A stretch of 64,000 bases of DNA, taken from assembly GCF_014287705.1 (NCBI RefSeq), contig NZ_JACOOY010000007.1:62001-126000 (forward strand). The letters are read 5' to 3'. A model generated the notes under the pieces. That model was not told the DNA's origin, did no database searches, and saw only the letters and a list, made by a program, of their open reading frames with translations. How positions within the stretch are numbered: position 1 is the stretch's first letter; each line of letters begins with the position of its first letter. Below, in pieces: positions 51,277 through 59,333 of the stretch. The position numbers and the translations under genes were made by a program. Source of the DNA: Dorea_D hominis (lineage in GTDB: Bacteria; Bacillota; Clostridia; Lachnospirales; Lachnospiraceae).

Positions 51277-53367
51277 TTAAAATAATAAAGAGCAGACGTG
51301 GTAAGCAATGCAGCTGCATGTCCATGCAGTAACTAATTGATAGAGAAGAATAGATATAGTAGATTTCCAACTGTTCAATTCTCTATGAATCGTTGCGATG
51401 GTAGCAGTGCATGGTACATAAAGCAAACAAAAAACCATAAGAGCGTATGCGTTTGCAGGACCGAATCCAAGAGTACCCAAAGTGGCAGACATGGTTGTCA
51501 TGCCATGTGCGGTTGTAATATTCTGTATCCCGAAAAGGACACTGCAACTGGACACAACCACTTCTTTTGCGGCAATTCCGGCAATCAGTGCGACAATGAT
51601 CTGCCAGTATCCAAGACCGACAGGCCGAAAGAGCGGGACGATTGCTTTCCCAATATAGGATCCGAAACTCAGACTGATATCTGTTACATATCCGGTCGGA
51701 CCGAAATTTAAAATAATCCACATCAGAACAGATGCCAGGAAAATAACGGTTCCAGCTTTTGTCAGGTAGTCTTTGATCTTTTCCCATACATAAATTGCAA
51801 TGGTGTGTGCATTTGGTGACTTGTATTCCGGAAGCTCGATCAACAGTGCATGATCGGCTTTTGAACCGTCTATACGAGAAAGGATGTAGGCGGTTGTGAT
51901 CGCAATCAAAATTCCAAGTATGTACAAAGAGTAGCAGGCGAGCATTGCGTGTTCTCCAAAAAACATGGATGAGAACAGGACGTAAATCGGAAGTCTTGCA
52001 CTGCAGGACATAAATGGTGTGATCAAAATTGTTTTGAACCGGTCTTTCGGATGCTCTAAAGCCCTGGATGCCATAACAGCGGGAACGGAACAGCCAAATC
52101 CCAGAAGTAATGGCAGAAAAGCTTTTCCGGACAGTCCGAGATGGCTCATAATATCATCCATTACAAAAGCAACTCTTGCCATATAGCCACTGTCCTCCAA
52201 AAACGCCAGTGCCAGGAAGAGAATAAAAATATTTGGCAAAAAAGTTAAGATCCCGCCTACACCGGAAATGATTCCGTCCGTGATGAGCGATGAAAGCATC
52301 GGGTGTACATGTAGTGCCTGTAAAAGGGCAGATGCACCGGATGTCAAGTAGTCTAATGCAATTTCAAAATATCCTTTCAGAAAATCACCGATTGTAAATG
52401 TCAGGAAAAATACAATTGCCATAATGCCAAGGAAGATTGGAAGTCCCAGAAACCGATTCGTCAGGTAAGAATCTATCTTATCTGTAGCTGCCTCTTTTTT
52501 TGATTTACCAACGAGGACTTCACCGATCACTTCTTCGATAAAATCATATTTCTGATTGATCATATCTTTTTCGTAGCTTCGTTCAATAATATCGGCGCAG
52601 TCAATTGGATGACGTTTGCGGATATCAGGATCGTTTTCGAGAAGTTTGATCGCATGCCAGCGTTTGTTTGTCATATCCGGATATTTTTTTGAAAGACGGC
52701 TGATCAGGAGATCAATTTTGTCTTCGATTTCATCGTTGTAAACCATTGCATATTCAGAATGGTGATCATGTCGGTGATGAGAAGACTTCCCGGTGTGATG
52801 ATGAATCAACGGATCCTGAACATCAGGATCATTATGATGTGCTACAGCATGCATTAAGATAGATAGTCCGGTGCGTTTGCGTGCAGAAACCGGAATGACT
52901 GGTATGCCGAGCATTTCCGGAAGCCGGTGAAGATCTAATTCCAGCCCGCGTTCTTCAACGATATCCATCATATTGAGCGCCAGTACAACCGGCTTGCCAA
53001 GTTCAAGAAGCTGCAATGTTAAATAGAGATTGCGTTCAAGACTGGAAGCATCAATGACGTCTACAATGACATCTACTTCATCACTTAAAATACAGTCTCT
53101 GGATACGGTTTCTTCCATCGTATAAGATGAGAGACTGTAAATGCCGGGAAGATCGATCAGACGAAATTCCTGCCCTTTGTAAAAGGTTTTTCCTTCTTTC
53201 TTTTCAACAGTTACGCCGGGCCAGTTTGCAACTTTTAAATTCGCGCCTGTGTACGCATTAAAAAGCGTTGTCTTTCCGCAGTTTGGATTCCCGATGAATC
53301 CGACATTGATAATTTTGCTGTTGTTATTAGTCTGGTTATTTTTTTCTCTTGTGTCTGCAAGTCCCAT
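51277..53367 (-). CDS. feoB: Ferrous iron transport protein B
   Basis: GTP-dependent Fe2+ importer, 696 aa. N-terminal G domain: GNPNCGKTTLFNAYTG (G1), DLPGIYSL (G3), LNMMD (G4). A His-rich insertion (about residues 188-204, HHHTGKSSHHRHDHH) sits after the G domain and could bind metal. The membrane part has two Gate motifs (LLLGFGCSVPAVMASR; the second region around AAKEVVVSS) in about eight to ten helices. ATG follows feoA by 1 nt with AAGGAG upstream. Regulated with feoA by a Fur-like box. Confidence 0.96.
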   Translation of the reverse strand: MGLADTREKNNQTNNNSKIINVGFIGNPNCGKTTLFNAYTGANLKVANWPGVTVEKKEGKTFYKGQEFRLIDLPGIYSLSSYTMEETVSRDCILSDEVDVIVDVIDASSLERNLYLTLQLLELGKPVVLALNMMDIVEERGLELDLHRLPEMLGIPVIPVSARKRTGLSILMHAVAHHNDPDVQDPLIHHHTGKSSHHRHDHHSEYAMVYNDEIEDKIDLLISRLSKKYPDMTNKRWHAIKLLENDPDIRKRHPIDCADIIERSYEKDMINQKYDFIEEVIGEVLVGKSKKEAATDKIDSYLTNRFLGLPIFLGIMAIVFFLTFTIGDFLKGYFEIALDYLTSGASALLQALHVHPMLSSLITDGIISGVGGILTFLPNIFILFLALAFLEDSGYMARVAFVMDDIMSHLGLSGKAFLPLLLGFGCSVPAVMASRALEHPKDRFKTILITPFMSCSARLPIYVLFSSMFFGEHAMLACYSLYILGILIAITTAYILSRIDGSKADHALLIELPEYKSPNAHTIAIYVWEKIKDYLTKAGTVIFLASVLMWIILNFGPTGYVTDISLSFGSYIGKAIVPLFRPVGLGYWQIIVALIAGIAAKEVVVSSCSVLFGIQNITTAHGMTTMSATLGTLGFGPANAYALMVFCLLYVPCTATIATIHRELNSWKSTISILLYQLVTAWTCSCIAYHVCSLLF

Positions 53368-53368
53368 G

Positions 53369-53593
53369 TCAGTTTTGCTCCTTTACTTCAATATGATTGG
53401 CAATTCTTTTTCCGAGAGCAAAACGTGTTCCGCGGAATTTCACAGTGAGTGAGCCTTTTTTCTGATTATTCATTATTGTGATAGTACTGCCTTCCGTAAG
53501 TCCCAAGGCTTCCAGACGGCGTTCCAGTTTTTCTTCCAGTTGAATGGAAACAACCTGATAGGAAGTATTACTGTTTCCCTGTTTTAATGTCAT
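53369..53593 (-). CDS. feoA: Ferrous iron transport protein A
   Basis: 74-aa SH3-like cytosolic partner required for FeoB activity. Pattern: LEEKLERRLEALGLTEGSTITIMNNQKKGSLTVKFR-type core split by the usual LGL-x-G turn, ending with ALGKRIANHIEV. Ribosome site AGAGAGGA. First gene of the feoAB operon. No FeoC gene follows. Confidence 0.93.
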   Translation of the reverse strand: MTLKQGNSNTSYQVVSIQLEEKLERRLEALGLTEGSTITIMNNQKKGSLTVKFRGTRFALGKRIANHIEVKEQN

Positions 53594-53617
53594 GTATGTA
53601 TTCCTCTCTAATGTTAA

Positions 53618-53632
53618 TGATAAATATTATCT
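53618..53632. promoter_or_regulatory. Fur-box-like operator for feoAB
   Basis: TGATAAATATTATCT matches the 7-1-7 Fur consensus (TGATAAT-N-ATTATCA) at 12 of 14 positions. It lies 25 nt upstream of feoA, just downstream of the predicted start of transcription. Confidence 0.65.
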
Positions 53633-53646
53633 ATAATAATTCTTTT

Positions 53647-53675
53647 ATAATATCATTTTTTAGAGAATATATCAA
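53647..53675 (-). promoter_or_regulatory. feoAB promoter
   Basis: Minus strand TTGATA (53675-53670), 17-nt spacer, TATTAT (53652-53647). Confidence 0.6.
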
Positions 53676-53686
53676 TCTGAAAAGTA

Positions 53687-53715
53687 TTGACAAATGTGTA
53701 AAACGTCTATATGAT
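53687..53715 (+). promoter_or_regulatory. Promoter of the surface-protein gene
   Basis: TTGACA (53687-53692), 17-nt spacer, TATGAT (53710-53715). It predicts a ~175-nt leader with two short hairpins (GGGGAATCCCCC; GGGAA-ATGATC-TTCCC near 53778-53815). Confidence 0.65.
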
Positions 53716-53897
53716 TAATACACTCGTCTTAAGAAGTTCTGATGATTCTTTATAATCAATATTCGTACGGGGAATCCCCCGACAGGGAAATGATCTTCCC
53801 GAATTTCACAAAACGAGAAATCATAAAAGGAAAGGAGGGCAGTTACAGTAACTGGTTTTAGCAATTTAATTTTACAATTGAAGAAGGAGTAGTGCTT

Positions 53898-55427
53898 ATG
53901 AAAAAAAGAAATTTCCCATGGAGTCCTTTTGTGCGGTTTCTGGCGGTGCTTTGTCTGGTTTTCTGTTGCGTGCCGGCAGTAAAAAGTGAGGCGAAAGATG
54001 TGTCGCTGAGAAGAGGCGAAGAAGTATTTTATGAAGGGTATTCAACGTTTTACTATTATATTGACGGAACCCTTGGATATTGTCTGGAACCAAAACGAAG
54101 TTCTCCGCATGACGGAACCTATACGTCAAAACAATTGACGAATGACACGCTTTTAAGTAAAACACTGTATTATGCGTATGGCAATCCGGGGTATCAGAAG
54201 TATTTGAAACCTGTATTTGGAGAAAACTGGCAGGAGAAGAAAAAAGCTTACAGTCTGTCGCATTGTATTTTGTCCTATGTATATGACGAATGCAAAGATT
54301 CAAGTGATGCATTTCTGGGATTAAGTGACACAATGAAGCAGAAAGTGAAAAGCTGTACGGCGAAGATTAAGACATTTCCGAAAATACCGGATCCGGATAT
54401 TGCTTTTTCAGAGAAGACATTGACGGCTGTTTATGATAAAAATGAAAAAGTGCAAAAGACAAAAACTATCACCTGCAAGGGCGATGAAGATAATTCAATT
54501 GTCCTGAAACTGCCTGCGGATGTAATACTGGTAAATGAAACAAAAGGGACAAAAAAGACAGGAAATGTGACGGTTTACGGCGGCGATCGTTTTTATTTGA
54601 AGTGTCCGGTGGGAAAATGGAATGCCCAGACGTGGAAAACAGGCAACATTTATGGGAAAAACAGACAGAATTGGAGAAGTCTGGTGATTAATACCGGAGC
54701 AGGCGGACAGCACCTGGGAGTCGGGGAACTGGTAAGTGCGGATAATATTCCAACCAGTCTTGCGGTACAATGGATTGAAAAGCCGGAACTTAAAGTGGAA
54801 AAGAGCGCTGACCGGGAAGATAAAAAATATAAAGTTGGTGACAGGATTACATATACGGTTGATGTGACGCAGCAGATTGAGAAGGCGGTTGCCTCAGGTG
54901 TTACGATCACAGACCGGATTCTAACGGAAGGAGTGAGACTTCTTCCGGATTCTATTATTCTGTATGACAAAGATCAAAGCGTTGTATCTGACGCGGTTAT
55001 TTCTGTAAAAGAGAACACATATACAATTGAAACAAAACATTTTCTGGAAAGTATTCATTCCGGTGACAAATACACAGTGACTTATCAGGTGGAAATTCTG
55101 GATGAGAAACTGATCGGAAAAGAGATTGAAAATGAAGTAATCGTCCGTGCCGATAATGCGGAAGATGTGGATGATACGGAAATCGTGACTGTGGAAGAAT
55201 CGGAAAAACCAGAGAAACCAGAAAAACCGGAGAAACCGGAAAAACCGGCAGAAAAGAAGAAACCTGAGATTGTGAAAGTAGAGAAAAAGGCAGAAAAACC
55301 GTCAGTGAAGAAGAAAGAGATTGTAAAAACCGGAGACGAACAAGATTTGATACTTCTTACGGTCTTATGTATTCTTTCTTGCACTGTAATATTTACCTGT
55401 GGTAGAATAGCTCGTAAGACTAAGTAG
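53898..55427 (+). CDS. Sortase-type surface protein with thioester-like and DUF11-like domains
   Basis: 509 aa from ATG 53898 (AAGGAG 8 nt upstream; the GTG at 53892 is too close). Signal peptide to about residue 33. The N-terminal domain resembles thioester (TQXA-like) adhesin domains: a YCLEPKR cysteine, but LSH where T-Q-x-A is usual, so the thioester glutamine may be missing. A DUF11/isopeptide-like domain follows (VEKSADREDKKYKVGDRITY, about 300-410). Then an EKP repeat stalk, a Lys-rich stretch, a noncanonical anchor IVKTGD, a membrane helix and a basic tail. No sortase gene is nearby. Confidence 0.8.
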   Translation: MKKRNFPWSPFVRFLAVLCLVFCCVPAVKSEAKDVSLRRGEEVFYEGYSTFYYYIDGTLGYCLEPKRSSPHDGTYTSKQLTNDTLLSKTLYYAYGNPGYQKYLKPVFGENWQEKKKAYSLSHCILSYVYDECKDSSDAFLGLSDTMKQKVKSCTAKIKTFPKIPDPDIAFSEKTLTAVYDKNEKVQKTKTITCKGDEDNSIVLKLPADVILVNETKGTKKTGNVTVYGGDRFYLKCPVGKWNAQTWKTGNIYGKNRQNWRSLVINTGAGGQHLGVGELVSADNIPTSLAVQWIEKPELKVEKSADREDKKYKVGDRITYTVDVTQQIEKAVASGVTITDRILTEGVRLLPDSIILYDKDQSVVSDAVISVKENTYTIETKHFLESIHSGDKYTVTYQVEILDEKLIGKEIENEVIVRADNAEDVDDTEIVTVEESEKPEKPEKPEKPEKPAEKKKPEIVKVEKKAEKPSVKKKEIVKTGDEQDLILLTVLCILSCTVIFTCGRIARKTK

Positions 55428-55447
55428 AAGAATAGGAGGTTGTCGTG

Positions 55448-56722
55448 ATGGGAATGACAATGACGCAGAAAATATTAGCTGCCCATGCAGGTCTTGATCA
55501 TGTTGTGGCAGGACAGTTGATAGAAGCAAAGTTAGACGTAGTTATGGCAAATGATATTACCGGGCCAATGGCACTGCCGATTTTCAGACAGATGGCAGAG
55601 AAGGTATTTGACAAAGATAAGGTAGTACTTGTACCGGATCATTTTACGCCGAATAAAGATATTAAATCCGCAGAGAATTCAAAATCAATCCGCGAATTTG
55701 CAAAAGATCAAGGACTTTCCTGGTATTTTGAACAGGGAAAATCCGGTGTAGAGCATGCGATTCTTCCGGAAGCAGGTGTTGTAGCAGCAGGTGAATGTAT
55801 TATCGGTGCAGATTCACATACCTGTACATATGGAGCACTGGGTGCATTTTCTACCGGTGTCGGAACAACGGATATTGCAACAGGTATGGCAACCGGAGAA
55901 CTCTGGTTCAAAGTGCCAAGTGCATTAAAATTTGTCCTGAAAGGACAGCCGGGACCTTATGTGAGCGGTAAAGATATTATTATTCATATCATTGGTAAGA
56001 TCGGTGTGGACGGAGCACTTTACAAATCTATGGAATTCACAGGTGAAGGAATTGCAGCTCTTTCCATGGATGATCGTTTTACAATGGCGAATATGGCGAT
56101 TGAAGCAGGCGCAAAGAACGGAATCTTCCCGGTAGATGATCAGACAAAAGCTTATCTTAATGAGCATACGAAGAAAGCATATCAGGTCTATGAAGCGGAT
56201 GAGGATGCAGAGTATGACGAAGTGATTGAGATCAATCTTTCCGAAGTACGTCCGACCGTTGCATTCCCACACCTTCCGGGTAATGCTAAGACAATCGATG
56301 AGATTGAAGCAATGGAACCGATCAAGATCGATCAGGTTGTAATCGGATCCTGTACAAATGGACGTATGGAAGACATGCGTAAGGCAGCAGCTATTTTAAA
56401 AGGACATAAAGTACATGAAGATGTGCGTGTAATGGTAATTCCGGCAACACAGAAAATCTACAAACAGTGTATCAAAGAAGGACTTCTTGATATTTTCGTA
56501 GATGCGGGCTGTGCCGTGAACACACCAAGCTGTGGACCGTGTATGGGCGGACATATGGGCGTTATGGCAGCAGGAGAGAAGTGTGTATCTACAACAAACC
56601 GTAATTTTGTAGGAAGAATGGGACATGTAGATTCCTTGATTTATCTTGCATCGCCGGAAGTAGCAGCAGCAAGTGCGATCGCAGGATGTATTGCAAATCC
56701 GGAGAAAGTGGGTGACAGATAA
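55448..56722 (+). CDS. leuC: 3-isopropylmalate dehydratase large subunit (LeuC/HACN family)
   Basis: Aconitase-family [4Fe-4S] dehydratase, isomerising 2- to 3-isopropylmalate; related enzymes act on homocitrate or citramalate. 424 aa, the short clostridial/archaeal form. Fe-S ligands: one Cys in GSCTNGRMEDM and two in PSCGPCMGGHMG; AGECIIGADSHTCTYGALG upstream. Start at ATG 55448, 8 nt from AGGAGG. It overlaps leuD by 1 nt. leuA and leuB are absent from the window, and thrC follows, so a role in isoleucine via citramalate is also possible. Confidence 0.92.
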   Translation: MGMTMTQKILAAHAGLDHVVAGQLIEAKLDVVMANDITGPMALPIFRQMAEKVFDKDKVVLVPDHFTPNKDIKSAENSKSIREFAKDQGLSWYFEQGKSGVEHAILPEAGVVAAGECIIGADSHTCTYGALGAFSTGVGTTDIATGMATGELWFKVPSALKFVLKGQPGPYVSGKDIIIHIIGKIGVDGALYKSMEFTGEGIAALSMDDRFTMANMAIEAGAKNGIFPVDDQTKAYLNEHTKKAYQVYEADEDAEYDEVIEINLSEVRPTVAFPHLPGNAKTIDEIEAMEPIKIDQVVIGSCTNGRMEDMRKAAAILKGHKVHEDVRVMVIPATQKIYKQCIKEGLLDIFVDAGCAVNTPSCGPCMGGHMGVMAAGEKCVSTTNRNFVGRMGHVDSLIYLASPEVAAASAIAGCIANPEKVGDR

Positions 56723-57213
56723 TGAAGGCATTAGGACATGTATTTAAATATGGAGACAACGTAGACACAGATGTAATCATTCCGGCAAGATACCTGAATT
56801 CATTTGACGCGCAGGAGCTGGCAAGTCATGCAATGGCAGACATTGATCCGGACTTTGTGAATAAAGTAAAACCGGGAGATCTGATCGTGGCAAATAAGAA
56901 CTTCGGATGTGGCTCATCCAGAGAGCATGCACCGCTCTGTCTTAAGACTGCAGGAGTAAGCTGTGTGATTGCAGAGACATTTGCAAGAATTTTTTACCGT
57001 AATTCTATTAATATCGGACTGCCGATCATCGAATGTCCGGAAGCTGCAAGAGGAATCGAAGCAGGCGATGAAGTGGAAGTAGATTTCGACAGTGGTAAGA
57101 TTTACAACCGTACAAAAGGAACAGAATTCCAGGGACAGCCATTCCCGGAATTCATGCAGAAACTGATTGCGGCAGGCGGTCTTGTAAAATATACAAACAG
57201 CAAGAATAAATAA
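56722..57213 (+). CDS. leuD: 3-isopropylmalate dehydratase small subunit
   Basis: 163-aa swivel domain partner of LeuC. Conserved VIIPARYLN near the start and NFGCGSSREHAP (substrate-binding loop, about residues 61-72), then FARIFYRNSINIGLP. Its start shares the A of the leuC stop codon (TAATG), so translation is coupled. thrC follows 31 nt later with GGAAAGGTGG upstream. Confidence 0.95.
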   Translation: MKALGHVFKYGDNVDTDVIIPARYLNSFDAQELASHAMADIDPDFVNKVKPGDLIVANKNFGCGSSREHAPLCLKTAGVSCVIAETFARIFYRNSINIGLPIIECPEAARGIEAGDEVEVDFDSGKIYNRTKGTEFQGQPFPEFMQKLIAAGGLVKYTNSKNK

Positions 57214-57244
57214 TAGCAAGAAAGACCAAAGGAAAGGTGGAATT

Positions 57245-58732
57245 ATGAGTCTACATTACAAAAGTACCCGGAATTCCGAGTTAAAGGTAACTGCATCTGA
57301 AGCAATTTTAAAAGGGCTTGCTCCGGATGGCGGTTTATTTGTACCTGAAGAGATTCCAAAACTGGATGTTTCTATGGAGCAGTTAAAAAGTATGAGCTAT
57401 CAGGAGATTGCTTATGAAGTAATGAAGCTGTTTCTGGCCGATTTTACAGAGGGAGAACTGAAAGGGTGCATTGAGAAAGCATATGACAGCAAGTTTGATA
57501 CGGAAGAGATTGCATCTTTGGTAAAGGTATCGGATACTTACTATCTGGAGTTATTCCACGGTGCAACCATCGCATTTAAAGATATGGCACTTTCCATTCT
57601 GCCACATCTCCTTACGACTTCTGCGAAGAAGAATCACGTAGAGAATAAGATTGTGATCCTGACAGCGACATCCGGAGATACCGGAAAAGCTGCAATGGCA
57701 GGATTTGCAGATGTGGAAGGAACACAGATCATCGTGTTCTATCCGAAGAACGGTGTCAGTAAAGTACAGGAACTTCAGATGGTAACGCAGAAGGGAAGCA
57801 ATGTAGATGTTGTTGCGATCCACGGCAATTTTGACAATGCGCAGAGCGGTGTCAAAGCAATGTTTGAAAACAAAGAACTTGCAGAAGAACTTGCCGGCAA
57901 GGGATATCAGTTTTCATCAGCCAACTCTATTAATATCGGACGCCTGGTTCCGCAGGTTGTTTATTATGTATATGCATATGCAAAACTTCTGGAAAATGAA
58001 GAACTTGCGAACGGAGAAGAATTACAAGTTGTCGTTCCGACAGGTAATTTTGGAAATATTCTTGCAGCTTACTATGCAAAACAGATGGGTGTGCCGATTG
58101 GTAAACTGATCTGTGCATCGAATGAAAATAAAGTATTGTTTGATTTCTTCCAGACAGGAACTTATGATAAGAACCGTGAATTTGTGCTGACAACATCGCC
58201 ATCTATGGATATCCTGATTTCCAGCAATCTGGAGCGTCTGATCTATGTAATTGCAGGCGAGGACAGCGATAAGACAAAAGAACTGATGGAAGCTTTGAAA
58301 AAAGATGGAACGTATACGGTTTCGGAAGATATGAAAGCAAAACTGTCTGATTTTGCTGCAGGATATGCCACAGAGGACGAGACGGCAGAGCAGATCCATG
58401 ATGTCTATGATAAGACCGGTTATGTGATGGATACACATACAGCAGTTGCATCTTATGTATGCAGCCGGTATGAACAGTCAGAAAAGACAGGCAAGAAATA
58501 TCTGATCGCGTCCACAGCAAGCCCATACAAATTCGTGAAGAGCGTTATGACAGCAATTGATGCAAAATATGCAGAAGAAGATGAATTTGCACTGCTTCCG
58601 AAATTGCAGGAGCTTTCACAGGTCGGTATGCCGCAGGCAATCAAAGACATTCTGGATGCAAATGTCCTGCATAATATCGAATGTGATGTAGATCAGATGG
58701 AAGAGACTGTAAAACAGATCCTGAACCGTTAG
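57245..58732 (+). CDS. thrC: Threonine synthase
   Basis: PLP enzyme: O-phosphohomoserine to threonine plus phosphate. 495 aa, the longer class I type with an N-terminal YKSTRNSELKVTASEAIL segment. PLP lysine in GATIAFKDMAL (about residue 114), ATSGDTGKAAMAGF phosphate-binding region, and VPTGNFGNILAAYYAK. It probably shares a transcript with leuCD, joining branched-chain and threonine biosynthesis. Threonine made here can be degraded by Tdh-Kbl at 28.6 kb. Confidence 0.95.
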   Translation: MSLHYKSTRNSELKVTASEAILKGLAPDGGLFVPEEIPKLDVSMEQLKSMSYQEIAYEVMKLFLADFTEGELKGCIEKAYDSKFDTEEIASLVKVSDTYYLELFHGATIAFKDMALSILPHLLTTSAKKNHVENKIVILTATSGDTGKAAMAGFADVEGTQIIVFYPKNGVSKVQELQMVTQKGSNVDVVAIHGNFDNAQSGVKAMFENKELAEELAGKGYQFSSANSINIGRLVPQVVYYVYAYAKLLENEELANGEELQVVVPTGNFGNILAAYYAKQMGVPIGKLICASNENKVLFDFFQTGTYDKNREFVLTTSPSMDILISSNLERLIYVIAGEDSDKTKELMEALKKDGTYTVSEDMKAKLSDFAAGYATEDETAEQIHDVYDKTGYVMDTHTAVASYVCSRYEQSEKTGKKYLIASTASPYKFVKSVMTAIDAKYAEEDEFALLPKLQELSQVGMPQAIKDILDANVLHNIECDVDQMEETVKQILNR

Positions 58733-58774
58733 TCAAAAGAAGAGAAATACAGAAGATACGGAGGATAACGAAGA

Positions 58775-59116
58775 ATGGAAGGTGTATTTGGAGTAATAGG
58801 TCTGGGACTCGGATTGTATTGCCTGTATGGATGTTACATGCTGAGATTCAAACATGAGATCAACCGGACGATCTTACTTCCGAAAAACGTGAATATTAAA
58901 AAGTGCAAAGATCTGGATGGATACTGTAAGGAGGCATTGCCGCCACTTTTAATACTTGGTATTGCAGCAACTTTATATGGTGCTTCCGATCTGTATAACA
59001 CTTATATCGGAGAAGCGAAGACGGTATTTTATGTTTTCATGACCATTACGATCGTTGCGCTTGTGATTTACGCTGTAATGATTAAAAAAATCAATAATAA
59101 ATATTTTAAAGCATAA
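58775..59116 (+). CDS. Small membrane protein, unknown function
   Basis: 113 aa with three hydrophobic segments (about residues 4-24, 55-72, 82-104) and a Cys/Lys-containing loop (KKCKDLDGYCKEALPP). ACGGAGG lies upstream of the ATG. Not recognised. It follows thrC after 42 nt and is closed by a strong terminator, so it may be the last gene of the leuCD-thrC transcript. Confidence 0.75.
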   Translation: MEGVFGVIGLGLGLYCLYGCYMLRFKHEINRTILLPKNVNIKKCKDLDGYCKEALPPLLILGIAATLYGASDLYNTYIGEAKTVFYVFMTITIVALVIYAVMIKKINNKYFKA

Positions 59117-59120
59117 GGAA

Positions 59121-59154
59121 ATGCAAGATTGCGTATGCAATCTTGCATTTTTTA
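59121..59154 (+). terminator. Terminator after the small membrane gene
   Basis: ATGCAAGATTGC (59121-59132), loop GTAT, exact complement 59137-59148, then T5-6. Confidence 0.92.
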
Positions 59155-59239
59155 AATACCATAGACAAGGATTTAACGAAAAAAGGAAGATAAATGCATA
59201 AAAAATGTCTAAAACTTTCGAAAAAAGATTGTTAAAGTC

Positions 59240-59268
59240 TTGACTTTTTTTGGAATAAATGAGATAAT
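59240..59268 (+). promoter_or_regulatory. pckA promoter
   Basis: TTGACT (59240-59245), 17-nt spacer, GATAAT (59263-59268). Confidence 0.65.
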
Positions 59269-59333
59269 AGGAGCAAATGTTGTCGTGCACAGACAGGACA
59301 ATGTAAATAATGAAGAAAAGAGGTTAATGTAAA

